13,876 nt of DNA, from contig JAAZJV010000157.1 in assembly GCA_012800135.1 (NCBI GenBank), positions 1-13,876 on the forward strand, given 5' to 3'. Positions 8,510-13,876 of the stretch are shown here, piece by piece. The notes beneath the pieces were generated by a model. The model made no database searches. It was not told where the DNA came from and was given only the letters and a program-made list of their open reading frames with translations. Each line of letters begins with the position of its first letter. Within the stretch, counting starts at the first letter, position 1. Both the position numbers and the translations under genes were made by a program. The DNA comes from Clostridiaceae bacterium (GTDB lineage Bacteria; Bacillota; Clostridia; Saccharofermentanales; DTU023).

Positions 8510-9607
8510 CTACGCCACCTCGCTTTCCTGACGATTTATCTTTTTCATCTGATATTCATTCCACTTGTCGAGCAACATCTGGCTGGCGACCACGGCGAAA
8601 ATAACGAGAGCCTGCACAACCGAAACGATTGCGTTCGGCACTTTGGCTCTGATCTGCATTCGGTTCCCTCCGGCGCGAAATGCCCCGAAAAGCAGCGCGC
8701 CAATCACAATACCTACAGGGGTATTGTTGCCGATCAAAGATACGGCGATGCCGTCAAAACCGTAACCAGGCGAAATTTCAGGAATCATGCGGATCTGTAT
8801 ACCGAGAATTTCATTGCATCCTGCAAGTCCGGCAAGACCGCCCGCAAGAAACATAACGAGCAGGATGTTTTTATCCGTATGAATCCCCGAATAACGCGCC
8901 GCCGACAGATTCAATCCGGCAACGCGTACTTCATAACCGCGTTTACTTCGCCAGAGAAAAAGCCAGAACAGCACGACAAAGACGATGGCGATGACAAAGC
9001 CCCAATGTGCCCTTGTGCCTGAAATAAGATTTGGCAGCTGTGCAGTGCTCCGAACCGGCTGTGTCTGACAATTGATGCCCGGCGGTTCAATCATCGGGCC
9101 GTTAACCATATAGTCGATAAAGCTGATGGCAATCGTGTTCAGCATGACCGTCGTAATGATTTCACTTGCCCCGAACCGCACCTTGAGCGCACCGGCGATC
9201 AAACCCCAAAGGGCGCCGCCTAGGAATCCGGCCAAAATGGTCAGCGGAAGGTGCAGCGCGGCAGGAAGACCCGAAACATAAATGCCGGTTGCCGTTCCGG
9301 CAAGCGCACCCATGTAGAGCTGTCCTTCCATACCGAGATTCGTCAGTCCGCACCGGCTCGCGAGCGCGTAGCTCATTCCTGTAAAGATTAAGGGCGTCAT
9401 TTTCACAAGCGTTTCGCCAAAGGCGTTTTTGCCTCCGAAAGCGCCGTCAACCATCGCTACAGCAGCCGAAAAGGGATCAAAGCCGATCGCGTAAATCAGG
9501 AGCATGCCCAAAGCCAGCGCAAACACCGTCGCGCCGAATGAAACAATAACTTGCTTCACGCCCGCTTTTCCCTGTGTTTTCATTTTAGTTGAGAGTAATA
9601 CTTTCAC
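8510..9607 (-). CDS. ABC importer permease, nucleoside type (NupP/YufP-like)
   Basis: A 365-residue polytopic membrane protein (PF02653) and the other half of the permease pair. Landmarks are PLIFTGMSYALASRCGLTNL (about 72-91) with GMEGQLYMGA following, VRFGASEIITTVMLN in the middle, LNLSAARYSGI, and SPGYGFDGIAVSLIGNNTPV toward the C-terminus. An N-terminal basic stretch precedes the first membrane helix. The start is GTG 9607, with GGGGA about 7 bases upstream; an in-frame ATG at 9583 has no ribosome site. The stop is one base before the next permease start. The 225 bases upstream contain two terminator-like hairpins, so expression is probably lower than that of the binding-protein gene. Confidence 0.93.
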   Translation of the reverse strand: MKVLLSTKMKTQGKAGVKQVIVSFGATVFALALGMLLIYAIGFDPFSAAVAMVDGAFGGKNAFGETLVKMTPLIFTGMSYALASRCGLTNLGMEGQLYMGALAGTATGIYVSGLPAALHLPLTILAGFLGGALWGLIAGALKVRFGASEIITTVMLNTIAISFIDYMVNGPMIEPPGINCQTQPVRSTAQLPNLISGTRAHWGFVIAIVFVVLFWLFLWRSKRGYEVRVAGLNLSAARYSGIHTDKNILLVMFLAGGLAGLAGCNEILGIQIRMIPEISPGYGFDGIAVSLIGNNTPVGIVIGALLFGAFRAGGNRMQIRAKVPNAIVSVVQALVIFAVVASQMLLDKWNEYQMKKINRQESEVA

Positions 9608-9648
9608 TTGAACGTCCCCATTTTTGCAGTTTCTATACTAAGTGCTTT

Positions 9649-9689
9649 GTAAAAACTCCGCTGTTCGCGGTTGCGGATTCGGCGGAGTT
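9649..9689 (-). terminator. Second hairpin terminator/attenuator before the permease genes
   Basis: AACTCCGC (9682-9689 read leftward) pairs with GCGGAGTT (9654-9661) in an 8-base-pair stem with a 20-base loop. On the minus strand the stem runs straight into a run of five T (through 9651). It ends about 45 bases upstream of the GTG start of the first permease. Structure and U-tract fit an intrinsic terminator or an mRNA-processing hairpin; transcription must read through at some level unless an unseen promoter lies at 9608-9650. Confidence 0.6.
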
Positions 9690-9766
9690 CATGCATTCAT
9701 CTGCCGCGTTCAAGGACAAAAGAGACAGGAACCGATAGCGCTTCTCTGCGCACTTTTTACGGTTTC

Positions 9767-9780
9767 ATGACACATGTCAT
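9767..9780. promoter_or_regulatory. Short dyad, possible operator
   Basis: ATGACA-CA-TGTCAT forms two perfect 6-base arms around a 2-base centre, immediately beyond the T-run of the first terminator hairpin. It could be a protein-binding site or a small extra hairpin in the read-through transcript. No recognised regulator consensus is claimed. Confidence 0.25.
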
Positions 9781-9820
9781 AAAAGGTCGGGGCGACAGGC
9801 GGCAGACCTCCGCCCCGACC
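9781..9820 (-). terminator. Strong intrinsic terminator after the binding-protein gene
   Basis: A perfect 10-base-pair, G+C-rich stem, GGTCGGGGCG (9785-9794) with CGCCCCGACC (9811-9820), encloses a 16-base loop and is followed on the minus strand by TTTT (9784-9781). It starts about 13 bases after the BMP stop codon. Part of the stem and loop can form a competing pairing (GGCGG with CCGCC), so a conditional attenuator cannot be excluded. Its position inside the importer operon suggests partial termination. Confidence 0.75.
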
Positions 9821-9832
9821 GAAAGGGCGATA

Positions 9833-10894
9833 TTAATAGTCGCCAAGATCACCGTTGTAGAGTTTCTGGATCACGTCGTTGATGGCATCGACTTTTTCTT
9901 TCGGGAGCTTTTTGTCCCAGCCGTGCCAATCCGATACGACTGTGCCCTTATCTTTCAGTGTATACACCACCATGCCGCTCTTCCATTTGCCTTCTGCAAT
10001 GGACAGGAAGACATCTTCATAAATCGCGGGGTAGTTGCGCATAACGGAGAGCACAATGGCATCCGGAGCGACTCCGTACTGGTCGCCATTGAATCCGAGG
10101 GCATAAACGCCTTTCTCTTCCGCCGCATGCAGACAGCCGAGCTGAGCCGTGTTCGCGCTCGCTGAAATGACGTCAAAGCCATCGTTGATAAACGCAAGCG
10201 CACGCTCTTTGGCAAGATCGGCGTCAGTCAGCGTGCCTAAATAATCTGTCTTGACCTCGGCTTCCTTATTCGTCAGACGAACGCCTTCTTCAATCCCTGA
10301 AACAATATCCGTGATAGCAGGAATATCTTGGCCTCCGAGGAAGACGACTTTATTGTTCTCGGTCAAAATACCCATGATCGCGCCGATCAGAACCCCCATG
10401 TTGACGGGTCCGACGTATGCGAGATTCGGAATATCCTGAACTTGGTCGGCCGTGCTCGCATCGACGCGGAATCCGTACGACAGGCAGAAATGCGAATCGG
10501 GGTACGCACGAGCCATTTCCTCTGCAGACGCTTTGAACTGCGAACCATGGACGATGATCATGTCATACTTTTCTTCAGCATAGGTTCTGATGTATTCGGC
10601 CATGTCAGACACAGCAATGTTCTCGTTGTACTCCAACTTGATTCCGTATTTATCTGAAAGATTTTTGACGGACTCATAGCAGATCTGGTTCCAGCCATTG
10701 TCGGTAATGACACCGGAAAGCAGGGCGACTACCTTCATCTTCGAGAGATCTTTCTTGTCTCCCCCATCGACCTCACCGGCTTTCGTTTCTTCTGGTTTGC
10801 TGACGTCAGGTTTATCTTCCTTTGCGCAACCGGCAATGGCGACCGCGCCAAACACCATGAGCACTGCCAACAAAACGGCTAAACATTTTTTCAT
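9833..10894 (-). CDS. BMP-family lipoprotein, substrate-binding component of the nucleoside-type ABC importer
   Basis: A 353-residue extracytoplasmic lipoprotein (BMP/PnrA-like, PF02608) that captures substrate for the downstream permeases. It has a lipoprotein signal peptide: basic MKK, a hydrophobic core, and lipobox AIAGC with Cys23 as the lipidation site. An acidic/Lys linker follows (about 24-50), then the two-lobed periplasmic-binding fold. Visible family features are LLSGVITDNGWNQICYES near the start of lobe 1 and ALGFNGDQYGVAPD in lobe 2, where purine-nucleoside binders have an Asp contacting ligand. The W-containing NGWN motif is seen in BMP proteins called Med-like as well as nucleoside binders, so the ligand could be a purine nucleoside, a purine base or another small molecule. 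ATG 10894 has AGGAGG 7 bases upstream. It is the first gene of the importer operon and is separated from the permeases by terminator-like hairpins. Confidence 0.92.
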   Translation of the reverse strand: MKKCLAVLLAVLMVFGAVAIAGCAKEDKPDVSKPEETKAGEVDGGDKKDLSKMKVVALLSGVITDNGWNQICYESVKNLSDKYGIKLEYNENIAVSDMAEYIRTYAEEKYDMIIVHGSQFKASAEEMARAYPDSHFCLSYGFRVDASTADQVQDIPNLAYVGPVNMGVLIGAIMGILTENNKVVFLGGQDIPAITDIVSGIEEGVRLTNKEAEVKTDYLGTLTDADLAKERALAFINDGFDVISASANTAQLGCLHAAEEKGVYALGFNGDQYGVAPDAIVLSVMRNYPAIYEDVFLSIAEGKWKSGMVVYTLKDKGTVVSDWHGWDKKLPKEKVDAINDVIQKLYNGDLGDY

Positions 10895-10918
10895 ATACTT
10901 TCCTCCTTCGTATTGGCT

Positions 10919-10938
10919 CCCGCGTTCTCAAATGCGGG
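10919..10938 (-). other. Small hairpin in the binding-protein gene leader
   Basis: CCCGC and GCGGG (10934-10938 and 10919-10923) form a 5-base-pair G+C stem with a 10-base loop in the untranslated leader, just upstream of the AGGAGG site. It could affect mRNA stability. The stem is too short for more to be said. Confidence 0.3.
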
Positions 10939-10955
10939 ATAATCCACTTGCTGAA

Positions 10956-10984
10956 ATTCTATAAAAAATCAGGAAAACTCACAA
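10956..10984 (-). promoter_or_regulatory. Proximal promoter of the importer operon
   Basis: On the minus strand, TTGTGA (10979-10984) and TAGAAT (10956-10961) are separated by exactly 17 bases, with A/T-rich sequence just upstream (10985-11005) that could act as an UP element. The predicted start is near 10949, giving a leader of about 55 bases before the BMP ATG. The -10 has five of six consensus bases and the -35 four of six. Confidence 0.55.
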
Positions 10985-11233
10985 GAAACATAATAAAATA
11001 TTTACTTTCTTCGTTTTACCTGCCATATCCCAAACATAAAATGTCGCTCCAAAGAGAAAACTATGTCGCATCGCTCATTGATAACAAGCGACACGACTTC
11101 AAATCATTGCAATGAGATCGAAAACATCCACAGACGGACGTATGTTGTCCACATACTTTTTTCATTGAATCCGATCATGACATTATTCGGGCTTCTCAAC
11201 GATGAACACCAGCTTCACAGTACAGCTCAGCTT
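10985..11233 (-). other. Gene-free control region upstream of the importer, with several dyads
   Basis: No convincing protein is encoded on either strand. Structure seen: a perfect 12-base palindrome TCATTGCAATGA (11104-11115); an inverted pair TGTCGC/GCGACA (11064-11069 with 11088-11093); CTCATTG/CAATGAG (11074-11080 with 11110-11116); and ATGTCGC repeated at 11041 and 11063. I compared it by eye with the purine riboswitch core, expected for this class of importer, and did not find it. If the distal promoter is used, this becomes a structured leader of about 330 bases. Confidence 0.4.
11140..11162 (+). terminator. Plus-strand hairpin with six-T tail
   Basis: GTATGT (11140-11145), loop TGTCC and ACATAC (11151-11156) are followed by six T on the plus strand. 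The stem is short and A/T-rich, but the geometry is that of an intrinsic terminator. No plus-strand gene precedes it, so it would end only an antisense or small transcript, if it is real. Confidence 0.3.
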
Positions 11234-11263
11234 TCTATACTGCTGTAGTGACCTAGCTGTCAA
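11234..11263 (-). promoter_or_regulatory. Distal promoter of the importer operon (or of a leader RNA)
   Basis: A perfect -35 TTGACA (11258-11263, minus strand) lies 18 bases from TATAGA (11234-11239), a four-of-six -10. It begins 14 bases after the hairpin that ends the ferredoxin unit, a sensible place for a new transcription unit. The predicted start near 11227 gives a leader of about 330 bases before the BMP start codon. Confidence 0.5.
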
Positions 11264-11277
11264 TGTTCATTGCCGTC

Positions 11278-11305
11278 GGGCGGATCAAATACCTTTGATC
11301 CGCCC
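11278..11305 (-). terminator. Perfect 12-base-pair hairpin after the ferredoxin gene
   Basis: GGGCGGATCAAA (11294-11305 on the minus strand) pairs perfectly with TTTGATCCGCCC (11278-11289) around a 4-base loop. It lies 20 bases downstream of the ferredoxin stop. Neither strand shows a T-run directly after the stem, so although the position is that of a terminator, it may instead be a 3'-end-stabilising or bidirectional hairpin. Confidence 0.6.
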
Positions 11306-11325
11306 GTTCATCTTTCAGACTTTCT

Positions 11326-11508
<183 letters not shown>

Positions 11509-11566
11509 TCATAACGTTGATGAATGCGCCGGCCATCAGTCGGCACATTAAATTAATTTATGATTA

Positions 11567-11594
11567 TTTATACTATCATAATTTTATACACAAA
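11567..11594 (-). promoter_or_regulatory. Possible promoter of the ferredoxin gene
   Basis: In an A/T-rich stretch just past the ricT stop, TTTGTG (11589-11594) and TATAAA (11567-11572) on the minus strand are 16 bases apart. The predicted leader is about 65 bases. The A/T richness makes chance matches likely, so confidence is limited. Confidence 0.35.
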
Positions 11595-11595
11595 T

Positions 11596-12594
11596 TTATC
11601 TTGATTGCCTTTTTTTCGGAGATCCTTTATCAGATTCCCCGTGTTTTTGTTCAACTCGAACATCGTCGGCATCATATACAACGACCTCAATTGTATCATC
11701 CCCATCGAGCGCAACAGTCAATTTTTCCTGAAGAAGATGTATCTCTTTGACGACGCCAGGGCCATCCGGTGTCATGACATTCGCATTTTTACGCGGTAAA
11801 CGCTTTTTTGCGTCGAGGTAAGCATCATGTTCGTATGCCAGACAGCAAAGAAGTCTGCCGCACATGCCGGATATTTTACCCGGATTCATCGCGAGATTTT
11901 GGTCTTTGGCCATTCGAATAGAAACCGGCTTAAAATCTGTGAGAAAACTGCAGCAACAAAGTTCGCGTCCACAAGTGCCAAGGCCTCCGATCATGGCCGT
12001 TTCATCGCGTACTCCGATCTGTCGAAGTTCAATGCGCGTGTGAAAAACAGATGCAAGATCGCGCACCAGATCACGAAAATCGACACGTCCCTCTGCCGTA
12101 AAAAAGAACGTGATTTTACGGTTATCAAAACCGTATTGTACGCTCACCAAAGACATCTCTAGGCCATGCTGTTCAATCTTCTCTCGCGCAATGGCTTCGG
12201 CTCGTTTCTCAAGAACCTTATTTTCTTCAAAATGACGCAGATCGTCGTTTGACGCGAGACGTATCACCCAACTGTAGTTGCGATCTTCTACTGCCTGGCG
12301 CTTGACACGCTTCGACCAGTCGGACGCCACGCCTATTTCTTCTCCTTGACCGGTATCAATAATCAGATGATCGCCTCGAAGAATCGTAATACCTTCAGAA
12401 AGCGCGTGAACCGGCCGCCCTGTGCCGTGTAGTCTCACTGAAACAAGGCGAAGTTCATCATCGCTGTCTTTCTCTGCCGAAAGCGGCATAAGACTTATTG
12501 AAAGGCGCTCTTCTTTGTCATCTTTGTCATCGGTCCATTTTTCTGAATCATTCATGGGTTTATTCTCTATTTCCATTTCTCTGCTGTTTGTCAT
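11596..12594 (-). CDS. ricT: PSP1-domain protein RicT/YaaT
   Basis: In B. subtilis, RicT (YaaT) with RicA and RicF forms a complex carrying [4Fe-4S] clusters that works with RNase Y in mRNA maturation and affects sporulation and competence. This 332-residue protein has the PSP1 core with the Cys-rich signatures GTCGRELCCCSFL (Cys208, 213-215) and GMCGRLLCCLAYE (Cys245, 250-251), which are the candidate cluster ligands, preceded by ITFFFTAEGRVDFRDLVRDL. It is longer than the roughly 275-residue B. subtilis protein because of an acidic, low-complexity N-terminal stretch (about 1-48) and a basic tail. The start is uncertain: ATG 12594 has only a weak GAAGAA upstream, and in-frame ATGs at 12576 and 12555 are no better. 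It lies next to holB, the conserved order. ricA and ricF are not in the window. Confidence 0.93.
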   Translation of the reverse strand: MTNSREMEIENKPMNDSEKWTDDKDDKEERLSISLMPLSAEKDSDDELRLVSVRLHGTGRPVHALSEGITILRGDHLIIDTGQGEEIGVASDWSKRVKRQAVEDRNYSWVIRLASNDDLRHFEENKVLEKRAEAIAREKIEQHGLEMSLVSVQYGFDNRKITFFFTAEGRVDFRDLVRDLASVFHTRIELRQIGVRDETAMIGGLGTCGRELCCCSFLTDFKPVSIRMAKDQNLAMNPGKISGMCGRLLCCLAYEHDAYLDAKKRLPRKNANVMTPDGPGVVKEIHLLQEKLTVALDGDDTIEVVVYDADDVRVEQKHGESDKGSPKKRQSR

Positions 12595-12618
12595 TTCTTC
12601 AATTCTTAATTATGAATT

Positions 12619-12624
12619 ATTATA
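12619..12624 (-). promoter_or_regulatory. Perfect -10 hexamer upstream of ricT
   Basis: TATAAT on the minus strand lies in the markedly A/T-rich 129-base holB-ricT gap (12595-12723). Seventeen bases upstream is CGAGAA, a poor -35, so this is a candidate internal promoter only. No terminator was seen in the gap, so read-through from holB is also possible. Confidence 0.3.
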
Positions 12625-12723
12625 TTGCTTTATTGCTCAAATTCTCGTTATGAAATTATTTACGTCATTATCGCCTTTATATACTCACGTGTTACCACTA
12701 TCGCAGGGTCTTCACAGAACGGC

Positions 12724-13845
12724 TCACATCGGAACGAGAGGATCCGCAAGAAAGGTGTCAGGCGCTACAACGTGCCCTCCGAGTCTAGCACGAAGCCCAA
12801 GTAAGAGGCGTGACGAAGCATGGTCAAAATTTACATTAAAGATTAGCGCCTGCGCCATCTGATTGATGAGACGAAGCGCTTCTTCCGGATCGGATCTTCG
12901 CTTGTTCGGTAACGCCAGCATGGCGACCAACTGATCACGATAATCGTGATTGATGATGGCAACGTCCTGAACTTCATCGCGAAGAAGTAGAAGATCGCGA
13001 ACAAAACTGGCAAGAAGGCTTAACACAAACCGTATACTCGATTTTTCGCTCTTCAAAATCTCCAGACCCTTGGTAAGACACCAAGCGACGGTAGCATCAG
13101 GAAGTGCGACAAAGAGCGCAAACACCTGTTCACGCAACGCCTGAAACGATTCATCCTCAGCGATACGAAGTGCCTGCCCGGGAAGTCCTTCTCCGAATCG
13201 AACACCCGCTTTTATGGCGGCTTCGTCTCGAACGCCATGTTCGCGAAGAATTGACACGATATCATGCTCATCGCGTCGCCCGATCCGAATGATGGCACAG
13301 CGCGAGACTATGGTAGGCAGAAGACGCTCCGCATCCTCGACCAAAAGAATGAAACGAACAAATTCGGGGTGTTCTTCGAGCGGCTTCAGAAGCGCATTCT
13401 GTCCTTGCTCACTCAAGGTGTCAGCTTTTGCCGCATTCACCGTGTAGACGCGGCGACGACTGACCTGCGGAAAAATGTCGATTGTTTCCGATACACGTTC
13501 CCGCACAAGTGAGACCGGAATCCGCCCTTTACCTTCCGGCGGCTCCACCACAACGCTATCGAAGTGGGCGTTGTCATCCATGAGAATACACGAAGTACAT
13601 GTACCGCACGCCCCATTTTCCGGATCAGGTTTCTCGCACAACCACGCCGCCGCTAATCGACGGGCGATAAAGTGCTTGCCGGCGCCCTCTTCACCCGCAA
13701 GAAGAATAGGAGCCGGCGCGCCGCTGAGCCTTTGTCTTAGCTGGCGCATCAACTCCGGCGAAGCGTGGATTGAGCGAAGGCTAAGCGCCCCGTCTTCTCC
13801 GTATGACGCTGAAGCATGTGTCGGACGACGCGGCGTATTCGACAT
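12724..13845 (-). CDS. holB: DNA polymerase III delta prime subunit
   Basis: A 373-residue clamp-loader subunit that helps load the sliding clamp during replication. It is AAA+-like: a P-loop-like GEEGAGKH (51-58) in which the usual Thr/Ser after Lys is His; a zinc module with Cys70, 80, 83 and 86 (C-x9-C-x2-C-x2-C); NALLKPLEEHPEF (150-162); and the sensor/arginine-finger region LLPTIVSRC (175-183, SRC motif). The collar domain is C-terminal. The frame opens at TTG 13860, but ATG 13845 is preferred because it starts one base after the stop of the upstream gene. ricT follows, as in B. subtilis. The altered P-loop suggests a non-hydrolysing subunit, as known for E. coli delta prime. Homologous clamp-loader proteins (DnaX) share some motifs, but size, single zinc module and context favour HolB. 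Confidence 0.92.
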   Translation of the reverse strand: MSNTPRRPTHASASYGEDGALSLRSIHASPELMRQLRQRLSGAPAPILLAGEEGAGKHFIARRLAAAWLCEKPDPENGACGTCTSCILMDDNAHFDSVVVEPPEGKGRIPVSLVRERVSETIDIFPQVSRRRVYTVNAAKADTLSEQGQNALLKPLEEHPEFVRFILLVEDAERLLPTIVSRCAIIRIGRRDEHDIVSILREHGVRDEAAIKAGVRFGEGLPGQALRIAEDESFQALREQVFALFVALPDATVAWCLTKGLEILKSEKSSIRFVLSLLASFVRDLLLLRDEVQDVAIINHDYRDQLVAMLALPNKRRSDPEEALRLINQMAQALIFNVNFDHASSRLLLGLRARLGGHVVAPDTFLADPLVPM

Positions 13846-13846
13846 C

Positions 13847-13876
13847 TCAGAATTTCTCAAAATATTCGACCGGCAC
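13847..13876 (-). CDS. Last nine codons of an upstream gene, possibly the c-di-AMP receptor DarA (YaaQ)
   Basis: Reading leftward from the window edge, an open frame gives VPVEYFEKF followed by TGA, one base before the holB ATG. DarA/YaaQ proteins, encoded upstream of holB in Bacillota, end in a very similar ...FVLPV..F..F peptide, as I recall the family. Only nine residues are visible, so this rests on context plus a short match. In B. subtilis yaaR lies between darA and holB; if this is DarA, yaaR is absent here. Confidence 0.45.
   Translation of the reverse strand: MPVEYFEKF

Noticed and set aside
9671..10165. Plus-strand 164-codon frame opposite the binding-protein gene
   Set aside because: It is a shadow of the BMP coding sequence and the terminator region, with no family resemblance or start signal.
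11191..11263. Short minus-strand frame (TTG start at 11263) ending in VKLVFIVEKPE that could be a leader peptide
   Set aside because: The frame overlaps the distal promoter and has no ribosome binding site; 11 codons from the internal GTG is too little to support.

Overview
This is an ordinary-looking chromosomal window with mid-range base composition from a low-complexity-genome Gram-positive anaerobe, most likely a member of the Clostridia (Bacillota). Three things point there. The order holB, ricT, rsmI, metG, tatD follows the conserved Bacillota block known from Bacillus subtilis (darA-yaaR-holB-ricT-yabA-yabB-yazA-rsmI-abrB-metS-tatD). There is a clostridial-type 2[4Fe-4S] ferredoxin. 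Ribosome binding sites are strong AGGAGG/GGAG types. No rRNA, tRNA, CRISPR array, insertion sequence or phage gene was seen.

Almost everything is transcribed leftward (minus strand). Reading from the right edge: the last nine codons of a gene whose end resembles the c-di-AMP receptor DarA; holB (DNA polymerase III delta prime); ricT/yaaT (PSP1-domain protein); a 56-residue 2[4Fe-4S] ferredoxin that is easily missed because it is short; a 430-base control region with two candidate promoters and several dyads; a BMP-family nucleoside-type ABC importer (lipoprotein, permease, permease, double ATPase); rsmI (16S rRNA C1402 2'-O-methyltransferase); a 300-base gap holding a diverged tandem repeat of about 75 bases; metG (methionyl-tRNA synthetase without the C-terminal tRNA-binding domain); and tatD (metal-dependent DNase). 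A plus-strand gene for a small multidrug-export family membrane protein then converges on tatD and diverges from leuS, which runs off the left edge after 477 codons.

The main architectural point is that the ferredoxin and the importer sit where yabA, yabB and yazA are expected between ricT and rsmI. The importer's ATPase ends only 4 bases before rsmI, so importer and rRNA-methylation genes may be co-expressed. Two hairpins with U-tracts lie between the binding-protein gene and the first permease gene. This fits partial termination that gives more binding protein than membrane components. I found no convincing new defence, mobile or biosynthetic system; the items worth a second look are regulatory RNA/DNA structure and gene order.
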